From Tepidimonas taiwanensis (GTDB lineage: Bacteria > Pseudomonadota > Gammaproteobacteria > Burkholderiales > Burkholderiaceae_C), in the NCBI RefSeq assembly GCF_020162115.1, contig NZ_CP083911.1, forward strand, positions 186,001 through 250,000: a stretch of DNA of 64,000 nt, in the 5' to 3' direction. Below the pieces are notes generated by a model. The model saw only the letters and a list, made by a program, of their open reading frames with translations, was not told where the DNA came from and ran no database searches. Shown piece by piece: positions 25,157 through 35,266 of this stretch. A program made the position numbers and the translations under genes. The number at the start of each line of letters is the position of its first letter. The first letter of the stretch is position 1.

Positions 25157-26275
25157 ATGGACGTGACCGCGTGGATCGAACGCTGGGGCGAGCCCGCGGT
25201 GCTCGCGTGGGGTGGGCTGCTCCTCGGCCTCGGCTTTGGGTTTTTCGGGCAGCGCTCGAAGTTTTGTCTGCGCGCAGCGGTCATCGAGTTCTGGCACCGG
25301 CGCTTCGGCGACAAGTTGGCGGTGTGGCTGCTCGCGTTCTCCACGGCAGTGGTGGCGGTGCAGGCGATGGTGCTGCTCGGCTGGCTGGACGTTTCGAGCG
25401 CGCGCCAACTCGCGACGCGCGGCAGCCTCTCCGGCGCGCTGATCGGCGGGCTGCTGTTCGGGTTGGGCATGGTGATGACGCGCGGGTGCGCCAGCCGGCT
25501 GCTGGTGCTGTCGGCGAACGGCAACCTGCGCGCGCTGCTGTCGGGGCTGATCTTCGCCGTCACGGCGCAGGCGTCGCTGGGCGGTGTGCTCGCGCCGTGG
25601 CGCGAGGCGGTGAGCGCGTGGTGGGTGGTCGATGGCGGGCCGTCGCGCGACCTGCTCGCGCTGCTCGGCGGCGGGCCCGCGCTGGGGTTGGCGCTCGGCC
25701 TCGTGTGGATGGCCGCGGCGCTCTACTTCGCGGTGCGCAGCGGCTGGGGGTTCTGGAAGTGGTTCGGCGGCGCCGCCACGGGGTTGATGGTCGCGCTGGC
25801 GTGGGCGTTCAGCTACCAGGTGATGACGCACTCGTTCGAGCCGGTGCAGATCCAGGGGATGACGTTCAGCGGTCCGTCGGCGGAGTGGCTGATGCGCGTG
25901 CTCGCCGAGGCGGACAAGCCGTGGTCGTTCGGCCTGGGGCTGATGCCCGGGGTCTTTCTCGGTTCGCTCGCCGGTGCGCTGGTCGGACGCGAGTGGAAGC
26001 TCGAGGGGTTTGGCGGCGCTTACACGATGCCGCGCTATATCGTCGGCGCGATCTTGATGGGCTTCGGCTCGATGCTCGCGGGCGGTTGCGCCGTCGGGGC
26101 GGGCATGACGGGCGGGTCGATTTTCGCCGTCACCGCGTGGCTGACGCTGGTCGGGATGTGGGTCGGCGGCGGCATCGCCGACCGGCTGATCGACCGGCCG
26201 CACCCCGCAGCGCCCGCGGCGGGCACGGTCCCAGGTACGGTCCCCACGGGGGTGGAACCGGCGCGCGCGCCCTGA
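25157..26275 (+). CDS. YeeE/YedE family membrane transporter
   Basis: A 372-residue integral membrane protein with two similar halves and about ten helices. Each half has the family cysteine: FGMRSKFC-like GFGFFGQRSKFCLRAAV near residue 35 and GMVMTRGCASRLLVL near 115, then GSMLAGGCAVGAGMTGGSIF near 315. The family includes thiosulfate/sulfur-compound importers (TsuA/PmpAB). ATG 25157 follows GGGG at a weak spacing; ATG 25112 in the same frame is an alternative start adding 15 residues. Upstream lies a tandem ATTCGTAT/ATTCGCAT pair. Confidence 0.85.
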   Translation: MDVTAWIERWGEPAVLAWGGLLLGLGFGFFGQRSKFCLRAAVIEFWHRRFGDKLAVWLLAFSTAVVAVQAMVLLGWLDVSSARQLATRGSLSGALIGGLLFGLGMVMTRGCASRLLVLSANGNLRALLSGLIFAVTAQASLGGVLAPWREAVSAWWVVDGGPSRDLLALLGGGPALGLALGLVWMAAALYFAVRSGWGFWKWFGGAATGLMVALAWAFSYQVMTHSFEPVQIQGMTFSGPSAEWLMRVLAEADKPWSFGLGLMPGVFLGSLAGALVGREWKLEGFGGAYTMPRYIVGAILMGFGSMLAGGCAVGAGMTGGSIFAVTAWLTLVGMWVGGGIADRLIDRPHPAAPAAGTVPGTVPTGVEPARAP

Positions 26276-26287
26276 GCCGCGCGGGCG

Positions 26288-27514
26288 TCAGATGCGCCGG
26301 CCGGCGCGCGCCCGCGCCAGCAGCACGAGGCACAGCAACGCCACCGACGCGAGCAGCGCGGGCAGCCCCACGCGCGGTGCCCATTGCAGCGCCGCGCCGA
26401 CCAGCGACGGTGCCAGCACGCCCCCGAGGGTGTAGGCCATCACCAGCACCGCCGTGCTGTTGACCAGCGTCACGCCGCGTTCGCGCGCGCCGATGTCGAT
26501 CATCGCCAGCGTGTACAGGCACCCGCCCGCGCCGCCCCACAGAAACGCCACCGGCCACGCCAGCCAGGGGGTGCCGGCTACCCACGGCACGGCCAGCGTC
26601 GCGAGCAAGGTCACCGCGGCGCACGCGCGCATCAGCCGCAGCCGCGCGCCGCCTGCGCCGCCGCGCTGGCCCGGACGCCGGCCCAGCCGGTCGGCCAGGG
26701 CCCCGGCGGGCAGCATCAGCAGCGCGCTGCCCAGACCGCTGGCCGACACCAGTAGCGTCGCCGCTGCGGCGGTCAGCCCCAGACTCACGCCGTACAGCGG
26801 CAGCACGGACGTCAGGCCGCTCTCGAAAAAGCCGCCGCAGAAGCCCGCGGCCATGATCACCGGATGCGCGCGCAGCGCGGCCCATACGCCCCGCCAGCCG
26901 ACGTGCGCGGTGTGCGCGTCGCCCTCGCGCGGCAGCGGCGGCACGGCCAGCGTCCAGACGAGCCCGACGGCCAGCAGCGCCACCGCGCACCACAGCGCCA
27001 TGGTGCTCGACGGCCCCACTGCCGCCAGCAGCGCGGGCCCCAGCACGAAGGTCGCACCCACCATCGTCTCGAACAGCCCGACGGCACGACCGCGCAGGTG
27101 TGCGGGGGCGAATTCCGCGACGAGTGCCTCGGCCAGCACCCAGCGCAGACCGGACGCCATTCCGGCGAGCATCTTCAGCGCGAACCACAGGGTCAACGCG
27201 GTGGCCCCCTCCAGCGGCAAGCCGTAGCCGATGCCCGCCACCACCGGCACCGCGCCCGACAGCCACAGCGTGCGCCGCCGCCCCAGCGCGCGTGTGATCG
27301 CGGAGGCAAACGGCGTTACCAGCAGGATGCCGATCCAGGCGCTGGCGGCAAACAGACCGATCAGCGCGGTCGGCGCCCCCTGTTCCGTCAAGCGCAGCAC
27401 CAGCCACGGCGTCAGCATGAAGTAGCCCGTGAGTTCGAAGAACGTCGAGCCGAACACGGCCAGCAGACCGCGGTGGGCGGGGGAGGGGGACGAAAGTGGC
27501 ACAGGGGTGTTCAT
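26288..27514 (-). CDS. MFS transporter
   Basis: A 408-residue, 12-helix major facilitator. The cytoplasmic loop-2 region ALGRRRTLWLSG and loop-8 counterpart GALADRLGRRPGQRGGAG carry the MFS motif A variants. The ATG at 27514 starts MNTPVPLSSPSPAHRG just before the first helix; the frame extends further upstream into the rplU promoter and is not used. Substrate unknown. Divergent from rplU. Confidence 0.85.
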   Translation of the reverse strand: MNTPVPLSSPSPAHRGLLAVFGSTFFELTGYFMLTPWLVLRLTEQGAPTALIGLFAASAWIGILLVTPFASAITRALGRRRTLWLSGAVPVVAGIGYGLPLEGATALTLWFALKMLAGMASGLRWVLAEALVAEFAPAHLRGRAVGLFETMVGATFVLGPALLAAVGPSSTMALWCAVALLAVGLVWTLAVPPLPREGDAHTAHVGWRGVWAALRAHPVIMAAGFCGGFFESGLTSVLPLYGVSLGLTAAAATLLVSASGLGSALLMLPAGALADRLGRRPGQRGGAGGARLRLMRACAAVTLLATLAVPWVAGTPWLAWPVAFLWGGAGGCLYTLAMIDIGARERGVTLVNSTAVLVMAYTLGGVLAPSLVGAALQWAPRVGLPALLASVALLCLVLLARARAGRRI

Positions 27515-27544
27515 TCGGCGGTTCGACGCCGCGCGGGCGGGGCT

Positions 27545-27573
27545 GTGTACGAGGGAACGGAAAAGTGTACAAT
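27545..27573 (+). promoter_or_regulatory. Candidate rplU promoter
   Basis: TACAAT at 27568-27573 is a good -10. The position 17 bases upstream holds GTGTAC (27545-27550), a poor -35. This would give a leader of about 95 bases before the L21 start. Confidence 0.4.
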
Positions 27574-27673
27574 TTTGGGTTCGGCGCTTTGGGGTGTCTT
27601 GCCACGGGGTGTCGAAGAGGGTCGTTGCCGTGGCGGCTCGCTGCGGTGGCAACGTTTTATCGAGAGGTAACCT

Positions 27674-27985
27674 ATGTACGCGGTCATAAAAACCGGTGGC
27701 AAGCAGTATCGCGTCGCTGCCGGCGAAAAAATCAAGGTAGAACAGATCGCTGCGGACGTAGGCCAAGAGATCGTGATCGACCAGGTGTTGGCCGTCGGCA
27801 ACGGCGCGGACATCCGGGTGGGCACCCCCTTGGTCAGCGGCGCAACGGTCACGGCCAAGGTCGTTTCGCATGGTCGGGGTGAGAAGGTGCGCATCTTCAA
27901 GCTGCGTCGCCGCAAGCACTACCAGAAGCGCCAGGGCCATCGCCAAAACTACACCGAGCTGGAAATCGGCTCGATCAACGTCTGA
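27674..27985 (+). CDS. rplU: 50S ribosomal protein L21
   Basis: The 103-residue product begins MYAVIKTGGKQYRVAAGEK and ends with the basic KLRRRKHYQKRQGHRQNYTE stretch, both diagnostic for L21. Full length. First gene of rplU-rpmA-obgE. AGAGGTAACCT precedes the ATG. Confidence 0.97.
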   Translation: MYAVIKTGGKQYRVAAGEKIKVEQIAADVGQEIVIDQVLAVGNGADIRVGTPLVSGATVTAKVVSHGRGEKVRIFKLRRRKHYQKRQGHRQNYTELEIGSINV

Positions 27986-27999
27986 CGAGGTGACCCACC

Positions 28000-28257
28000 A
28001 TGGCACAGAAAAAAGGCGGCGGCTCCACCCGTAACGGCCGCGATTCCAAGCCCAAGATGCTGGGCGTGAAGGTGTTCGGCGGCCAGGACGTCAGCGCCGG
28101 CGCGATCATCGTGCGCCAGCGGGGCACCCAGTTCCACCCCGGCACCGGCACCGGTATCGGCAAGGACCACACCATCTACGCCACCGTCGCGGGCAAGGTC
28201 GAGTTCGCCGTCAAGGGCGCGCTCAACCGCAAGGTGGTCAACGTCATCCCGGCCTGA
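28000..28257 (+). CDS. rpmA: 50S ribosomal protein L27
   Basis: The 85-residue product begins MAQKKGGGSTRNGRDS and contains GVKVFGGQDVSAGAIIVRQR. It reaches the peptidyl transferase centre with its N-terminus; no cleavable N-terminal extension of the Firmicutes type is present. It lies 14 bases after rplU. Confidence 0.97.
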   Translation: MAQKKGGGSTRNGRDSKPKMLGVKVFGGQDVSAGAIIVRQRGTQFHPGTGTGIGKDHTIYATVAGKVEFAVKGALNRKVVNVIPA

Positions 28258-28321
28258 CGCGCGCGTGGCGGGGGCGGCGACGCCCCCGGGGCCACGGCCG
28301 GCCACAGGCCTTACCCGGCAC

Positions 28322-28349
28322 GGGCCCGCGCTGCGGGCCCTTGTCGTTT
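28322..28349 (+). terminator. GC-rich hairpin between rpmA and obgE
   Basis: GGGCCCGC (28322-28329), loop GCT, GCGGGCCC (28333-28340), then TTGTCGTTT. An 8-bp perfect stem with a weak T-rich tail. It may attenuate transcription from the ribosomal genes into obgE. Confidence 0.5.
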
Positions 28350-28372
28350 GTCGGACGGCGCGAGGAGCCAGC

Positions 28373-29482
28373 ATGAAGTTCGTCGATGAAGCCACGATCG
28401 AAGTTGCCGCCGGCGACGGCGGCAACGGCTGCGCGTCGTTTCGCCACGAAAAATTCAAGGAATTTGGCGGCCCCGACGGGGGCGACGGCGGCCGCGGGGG
28501 CCACGTCTGGGCGCTGGCCGACGAAAACCTCAACACCCTGGTCGACTACCGTTACACGCGCCGCTTCGAAGCGCAGCGCGGCGAACATGGCAAAGGCTCC
28601 GACATGTTCGGCGCCAAGGGTGAGGACGTCGTGTTGCGCATGCCGGTGGGCACGGTCATCAGTGACGCCGAGACCGGCGAGGTGCTGGCCGAACTGCTGC
28701 AGCCGGGCCAGAAGGTCATGCTCGCCAAAGGCGGGGACGGCGGCTTCGGCAACCTGCACTTCAAGAGCTCGACCAACCGCGCGCCGCGGCAGCGGACGAT
28801 GGGGCGGCCCGGCGAGCGGCGCACGCTGCGGCTGGAGCTGAAGGTGTTGGCCGACGTCGGGCTGCTGGGCATGCCCAACGCCGGCAAGTCCACGCTGATC
28901 GCGGCCGTCTCCAACGCGCGGCCCAAGATCGCGGACTATCCCTTCACGACGCTGTACCCGAACCTGGGCGTCGTGCGCGTCGGCCCGGAGAAGAGCTTCG
29001 TCATCGCCGACGTGCCCGGCCTGATCGAGGGCGCGGCCGAAGGCGCGGGCCTCGGGCACCAGTTTTTGCGCCACCTGCAGCGCACGCGGCTGCTGCTGCA
29101 CCTGGTCGACATGGCGCCGTTCGACGAAAGCGTCGATCCCGTGGCACAGGTGCGCGCGATCGTGGCCGAACTGAAAAAATACGACCCCCAGCTCGCCGCC
29201 AAGCCGCGCTGGCTGGTGCTCAACAAGCTGGACATGGTGCCGGCCGAGGAGCGCGAGGCGCGCGTGCGCGACGTGGTGCGGCGGCTGCGCTTCAAGGGGC
29301 CGGTGTTTGCCATCTCGGCGTTGACCCGGGAGGGGTGCGAGCACCTGATGCTGAAAGTGTACGAATATCTGGCCGGGCTGCGCGCGGCCGAGGCGGCCCC
29401 GGTGCGGGTCGATCCGCGCTTCGACGCGGGCCGCGCCGATGCCGACGTGGCGCCGGAGGCACCGCCCGCGCGACGCCGCTGA
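28373..29482 (+). CDS. obgE: GTPase ObgE/CgtA
   Basis: A 369-residue P-loop GTPase linked to 50S ribosome assembly. The glycine-rich Obg domain occupies residues 1-158 (AGDGGNGCASFRHEKF, PDGGDGGRGG). The G domain follows with GMPNAGKST (G1, ~166), the switch region DYPFTTLYPNLG, DVPGLIEGAAEG (G3) and NKLDM (G4). GAGGAG is 6-7 bases upstream of the ATG at 28373. C-terminal tail is short and basic. Confidence 0.96.
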   Translation: MKFVDEATIEVAAGDGGNGCASFRHEKFKEFGGPDGGDGGRGGHVWALADENLNTLVDYRYTRRFEAQRGEHGKGSDMFGAKGEDVVLRMPVGTVISDAETGEVLAELLQPGQKVMLAKGGDGGFGNLHFKSSTNRAPRQRTMGRPGERRTLRLELKVLADVGLLGMPNAGKSTLIAAVSNARPKIADYPFTTLYPNLGVVRVGPEKSFVIADVPGLIEGAAEGAGLGHQFLRHLQRTRLLLHLVDMAPFDESVDPVAQVRAIVAELKKYDPQLAAKPRWLVLNKLDMVPAEEREARVRDVVRRLRFKGPVFAISALTREGCEHLMLKVYEYLAGLRAAEAAPVRVDPRFDAGRADADVAPEAPPARRR

Positions 29483-29549
29483 TGGCGGCGGATATGGATT
29501 GGCTGCGGATATTCTTTCTTCCTCATCCCCCTTGCTTCGCCCGACCGCG

Positions 29550-30749
29550 ATGAACGATTCGACGACCGCCCCCGTAACGACTGCCGCCGCGGCCGACACC
29601 GGGCTGGAGGCGCCGCGCCGCGCGCCCGCCGACGTGTTGCGCGGGGCGCGCCGCATCGTCGTCAAGGTCGGCTCGAGCCTGGTGACCAACGAGGGCCGCG
29701 GGCTGGACGAGCACGCGATCGGGCAGTGGAGCCGTCAACTCGCGGCGCTGGTGCGCGACGGGCGCGAGGTCATCATGGTCAGCAGCGGTGCGATCGCCGA
29801 GGGCATGAAGCGCCTCGGGTGGACCACCCGTCCGAAGGAGGTGCACGAGCTGCAGGCCGCGGCGGCGGTGGGCCAGATGGGCCTGGCGCAGATGTACGAA
29901 ACCAAGCTGCGCGAGCAGGGCGTGGGCAGCGCGCAGGTGCTGCTGACCCACGCGGACCTGGCGGACCGGGAGCGCTACCTCAACGCCCGCTCGACGCTGC
30001 GCACGCTGCTCGCGCTCGGCGTGGTGCCGGTCATCAACGAGAACGACACCGTCGTCAACGACGAAATCAAGTTCGGTGACAACGATACGCTGGGCGCGCT
30101 GGTGGCCAACCTGGTCGAGGCCGACCTGCTCATCATCCTCACCGACCAGCGCGGGCTCTACACGGCCGACCCGCGCAAAGACCCGTCCGCGGCGTTCGTG
30201 CACGTGGCGCGGGCGGGCGATCCGCGGCTGGAGGCAATGGCCGGCGGCGCGGGCAGCCGCGTCGGCACCGGTGGCATGATCACCAAGATCCTGGCGGCCA
30301 AGCGCGCGGCGGGGTCCGGTGCCTCCACCGTCATCGCCTGGGGGCGCGAGCCGGACGTGCTGCTGCGCCTGATCGGCGGCGAGCCGATCGGCACTTGCCT
30401 CGTCGCCGACATGCCCAAACAGCAGGCGCGCAAGCAGTGGATGGCGGACCACCTGCAGCTGCGCGGCGCCGTCACGGTGGACGCGGGCGCGGTGGACAAG
30501 CTGGTGCGCGAGGGCAAGAGCCTGCTGCCGATCGGCATGACGGCGGTGGAGGGGGATTTCCACCGCGGCGATGTCATCGCCGTGCGGGGACCCGACGGCC
30601 GCGAGATCGCGCGCGGGCTGGCCAACTACGCCGCCGCGGAAGCGCGCCTGCTGTGCCGCCGCTCCTCGGCCGAATTCGAGCGCCTGCTCGGCTACGCCGC
30701 CGAGCCCGAGATGATCCACCGCGACAACCTCGTCGTCACGGCGCGCTGA
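29550..30749 (+). CDS. proB: Glutamate 5-kinase
   Basis: A 399-residue protein with an amino-acid kinase domain (VVKVGSSLVTNEG, VSSGAIAEGMKRLGW, INENDTVVNDEIKFGDND) and a C-terminal PUA domain from about residue 305. It phosphorylates glutamate in the first step of proline synthesis. ATG 29550 gives an N-terminal extension of about 30 residues, rich in alanine and threonine, ahead of the kinase core. Confidence 0.95.
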   Translation: MNDSTTAPVTTAAAADTGLEAPRRAPADVLRGARRIVVKVGSSLVTNEGRGLDEHAIGQWSRQLAALVRDGREVIMVSSGAIAEGMKRLGWTTRPKEVHELQAAAAVGQMGLAQMYETKLREQGVGSAQVLLTHADLADRERYLNARSTLRTLLALGVVPVINENDTVVNDEIKFGDNDTLGALVANLVEADLLIILTDQRGLYTADPRKDPSAAFVHVARAGDPRLEAMAGGAGSRVGTGGMITKILAAKRAAGSGASTVIAWGREPDVLLRLIGGEPIGTCLVADMPKQQARKQWMADHLQLRGAVTVDAGAVDKLVREGKSLLPIGMTAVEGDFHRGDVIAVRGPDGREIARGLANYAAAEARLLCRRSSAEFERLLGYAAEPEMIHRDNLVVTAR

Positions 30750-30926
30750 CGGCAGTACACGACAGGACACCAGGTGCCGCCACTGAGGTAAGAAGGCCAC
30801 GGTCGGGCGAGCACGGTTGCCAACGGCGCAGGGGTGCCGCGAGGAATCGCGGTGACAGCGGCGCGCATCGTTCGCTGCCGGTCATCCGATTGGGACGATC
30901 GTCGGCCGTGCACGCCCTCAGGCATG

Positions 30927-31505
30927 TCAGCGCTCGAACGCCTTGGGCTGTCGCAGCGCGCGCAGCATGTCCGCTGGTCGGCCGTTCGGGGTCGCGCCGT
31001 CGCAAAATCCTCCGCGTGCCAGCGCCACCGCGGGGCGCGAGGCGAACTCGCCGCCGAGGTTACGCCAGGCGGCATTCGCGTTCATCCGCCATTCGCCCGG
31101 CGGGCCCGGGTTCCAGTGGGCGTAGGTCTTGACCTGGGCGGTGGCGCAGCGCAGCCCCTCGTACCACGCGTTGAGCGTGCCGCTGTCGCTTTGCGCGACG
31201 ATGACATAGCGGATCACGCCGTCCGGGCCCAGCGTGACCGAGGCCGGATCGACGCCAAAGCGCAGCTGGCTGTGCACGGATACGACGAACGGTACGAGCC
31301 CGTCGGTGCGCAGCGCCGGCGGGGGCGGTGCGTCGGCTTCGCGCCAGTCGCGGTTGGGGTCGGTGAGGAGCTGCGCCTGCCCACCGGGCAGTGCGGCCGC
31401 CAGCAGCAGCGCGGCGAGCCCGCGGCGCAGTGCGTGGGCGCGGCGCAGCGTGCTCAAGCGAAAGAGCGCCCCGGTTCGGGGCGAGCCGAGAAGACAAACG
31501 TTCAT
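30927..31505 (-). CDS. CNP1-like family exported protein
   Basis: A 192-residue protein with a basic N-terminus and hydrophobic signal (LRRGLAALLLAAALPGGQAQ, cleavage near residue 45) and the CNP1-like core DWREADAPPPP, VSVHSQLRFGVDPASV, VIRYVIVAQSDSG, NAWYEGLRC and WRMNANAAWRNLGGEF. The family is widespread in Betaproteobacteria and its function is unknown. Its ATG overlaps the rppH stop (ATGA), so the two are translationally coupled. Confidence 0.8.
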   Translation of the reverse strand: MNVCLLGSPRTGALFRLSTLRRAHALRRGLAALLLAAALPGGQAQLLTDPNRDWREADAPPPPALRTDGLVPFVVSVHSQLRFGVDPASVTLGPDGVIRYVIVAQSDSGTLNAWYEGLRCATAQVKTYAHWNPGPPGEWRMNANAAWRNLGGEFASRPAVALARGGFCDGATPNGRPADMLRALRQPKAFER

Positions 31506-32233
31506 GACAGGGTCGGGTCGCCGGTGGGCGTGGTGGCCGTCGCCGGCGTGGCGACCGGAGCCGGCGCGGGCGCACCAGGCTGCGGATCGAAGCTGGCGCC
31601 AGGTGGCAGCTCCATGTGCGGGGGGACGGCCAGGTGGGCCGGCAGGGGGCGGGAGCGCCGCGCCCCTTCGGCCCCCGCCGGCGCGCCGGTCCCGCGCGGC
31701 CGGGGCGACGAACGCAGGTAGCGGTTGCGCGCGTCGCGGCCACCACCGCCAGGGCGCGACACCGGCGGGAGGTAGCGCGACAGCTCTTCCAGCGCGCGCT
31801 GGTACACACCACGCTTGAACTCGATCACCAGGTCCAGCGGCACCCAGTAGTCGTTCCAGCGCCAGGCGTCGAACTCCGGGTGGTCGGTGGCGCGCAGGTT
31901 CAGGTTCCAATCCCCGCCGATGAGCCGCAGCAGAAACCAGATTTGCTTTTGGCCCTTGTAGTGCCCCCGCGCGTCGCGGCGGATGTAGCGGTCCGGCACC
32001 TCGTAGCGCAGCCAGTCGCGCGTGCGGGCGATGACCTCCACGTGCTCGGGCTTGAGGCCGATTTCCTCGTGCAGCTCCCGGTACATCGCCTGCTCGGGCG
32101 TCTCGCCGCGGTCGATGCCTCCTTGCGGAAACTGCCACGAGTGCGTGCGGATGCGCTTGCCCCAGAACACCTGGTTGCGGTGGTTGAGCAGGATGATGCC
32201 GACATTCGGCCGATAGCCGTCTCTGTCAAGCAT
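31502..32233 (-). CDS. rppH: RNA pyrophosphohydrolase (Nudix)
   Basis: A 243-residue Nudix hydrolase. MLDRDGYRPNVGIILLNHR and the Nudix box GGIDRGETPEQAMYRELHEE are those of RppH/NudH, which removes pyrophosphate from mRNA 5' ends and starts decay. The catalytic domain ends near residue 160; the remaining ~80 residues are a Pro/Ala/Arg-rich tail, longer than in E. coli RppH (176 residues). Start chosen at the conserved MLDRDGYRPN. A good sigma-70 promoter lies just upstream, back to back with proS. Confidence 0.93.
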   Translation of the reverse strand: MLDRDGYRPNVGIILLNHRNQVFWGKRIRTHSWQFPQGGIDRGETPEQAMYRELHEEIGLKPEHVEVIARTRDWLRYEVPDRYIRRDARGHYKGQKQIWFLLRLIGGDWNLNLRATDHPEFDAWRWNDYWVPLDLVIEFKRGVYQRALEELSRYLPPVSRPGGGGRDARNRYLRSSPRPRGTGAPAGAEGARRSRPLPAHLAVPPHMELPPGASFDPQPGAPAPAPVATPATATTPTGDPTLS

Positions 32234-32263
32234 AATCAACCCCAATTCTGAAAAACTGACCCG

Positions 32264-32292
32264 ATTATGCAACGCGGGTCCGTTGGTGTCGA
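32264..32292 (-). promoter_or_regulatory. Sigma-70 promoter of rppH
   Basis: On the minus strand: TCGACA (32292-32287), a 17-base spacer, CATAAT (32269-32264), each differing by one base from consensus. GATTATGC at 32263-32270 and GCATAATC at 32230-32237 form a perfect 8-bp inverted repeat, so the -10 region mirrors the start-codon region. Confidence 0.6.
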
Positions 32293-32295
32293 GAC

Positions 32296-34041
<1,746 letters not shown>

Positions 34042-34043
34042 TC

Positions 34044-34724
34044 ATGGACGCGGGCGCTGGGCCGGCGGGAGGGCGTCGGCGCTGGCTCTCGGCAGCGCTG
34101 GTGGGTGGGGCGGCCGCCGTGCTCGGCCGTGCCTTCGCACCGATCGCGGCGGCGGGGGCGATGGCGGTTCACCGCGCGGCCCACGCCGGCGCGCAGATCG
34201 AGGAGCCGCTCTCGGACGCGGTGCGGCACGCGCTGCGCGCGGCGGTGGAGCAGCTCGATCCCCCGGAGCCGGTGTTCGAGACGGCCGACGACCGGCTGGC
34301 GTATGTGCGCTGGCTGACGAAAGCAAGCTGGCAGTTGCGCCGCCGCAAGCCGGAGCCGCAGGCACGCACCGACTTCCTGCAAACGGTGTGGTACGAGAGC
34401 CGCCGCGCCGGGCTGGACACGGCGCTGGTGCTCGGCCTCATCGAGGTCGAGAGCGGCTTTCGCAAATACGCGATTTCGCGCGCGGGGGCGCGCGGCTATA
34501 TGCAGGTGATGCCGTTCTGGACGCGGCTCATTGGAGACGGCGACGCGGACAAGCTGTTCCACCTGCAGACCAACCTGCGTTACGGCTGCGTGATCCTGCG
34601 CCACTACCTGGACCGCGAGCGTGGCGACTTGTTTTTGGCGCTGGGACGCTACAACGGCAGCCGGGGGCGGGCCGCCTACCCGAACGCCGTGTTCGCGGCG
34701 CAGCGGCGCTGGCGGCTGGCCTGA
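34044..34724 (+). CDS. Lytic transglycosylase (SLT domain)
   Basis: A 226-residue protein with an N-terminal Arg-rich segment and a hydrophobic Ala/Gly stretch (residues ~10-40; signal or anchor), then an SLT domain: LGLIEVESGFRKYAISRAGA contains the catalytic glutamate and the ES dyad, GARGYMQVMPFW the substrate loop, and ALGRYNGSRGRAAYPNAV the C-terminal part. It would cleave peptidoglycan to anhydromuropeptides in the periplasm. Translation is probably coupled to proS. Confidence 0.88.
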   Translation: MDAGAGPAGGRRRWLSAALVGGAAAVLGRAFAPIAAAGAMAVHRAAHAGAQIEEPLSDAVRHALRAAVEQLDPPEPVFETADDRLAYVRWLTKASWQLRRRKPEPQARTDFLQTVWYESRRAGLDTALVLGLIEVESGFRKYAISRAGARGYMQVMPFWTRLIGDGDADKLFHLQTNLRYGCVILRHYLDRERGDLFLALGRYNGSRGRAAYPNAVFAAQRRWRLA

Positions 34725-34816
34725 TTGGGCGAACTTTTGCGCGCACCCGAGCGTCTGACCCCCATGACGCCCGAGCGCGGCCCGGTGGCGGGCCGGCGGG
34801 GCGAGGAGAGGTGCGC

Positions 34817-35233
34817 ATGCGGTGGCTGATCTGGGTCGGGTTTGCGCTGGTGTGGGGCGTATGGACCGCGGGGGTGGCCGTGGCGGCGCAGCTGCTCGGC
34901 TGGCTCGCGTCGGTGCTGGGCGCCGGTGACGGCGGGAACGTCGCGCAGGCGGTGCAGGCGATCCCGTGGCCTGCCTGGTTGCTGGCGTGGGTGGACCGCG
35001 CCTGGCTCGACACGATGGCGGCTGCGGTCGCGCAGTCGTGGGCGTGGTTGACGAAGGTGTTGCCGGTCGCGGCCACCGTGGCGGGGTGGCTGGTGCCACT
35101 CGCGTGGGTCGTTTGGGGACTGGGCACCGCCGTCCTGCTGGCCGGGGCGATCGGGCTGCACTGGCTCGTCGGGCGCCTGCCCACGCACCGCACCGTCGTG
35201 TGGGGCACGGTGGATGGCGGGCGGCGCCACTGA
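34817..35233 (+). CDS. Small membrane protein, unknown
   Basis: A 138-residue protein with an N-terminal hydrophobic helix (LIWVGFALVWGVWTAGVAV), an amphipathic tryptophan-rich middle, and a second helix (VPLAWVVWGLGTAVLLAG), ending THRTVVWGTVDGGRRH. GGAGAGG precedes the ATG. I recognise no family. Its codon use matches the surrounding genes, which supports expression. Confidence 0.65.
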   Translation: MRWLIWVGFALVWGVWTAGVAVAAQLLGWLASVLGAGDGGNVAQAVQAIPWPAWLLAWVDRAWLDTMAAAVAQSWAWLTKVLPVAATVAGWLVPLAWVVWGLGTAVLLAGAIGLHWLVGRLPTHRTVVWGTVDGGRRH

Positions 35234-35266
35234 GCGGCATGGCCGCGTCGCCCACAGCGCATGGCC

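Noticed and set aside
30837..30852. Hairpin CCGCGA-GGAA-TCGCGG after proB as a terminator
   Set aside because: A perfect 6-bp stem with a GNRA-type loop, but no T-run follows; could be chance in GC-rich DNA.
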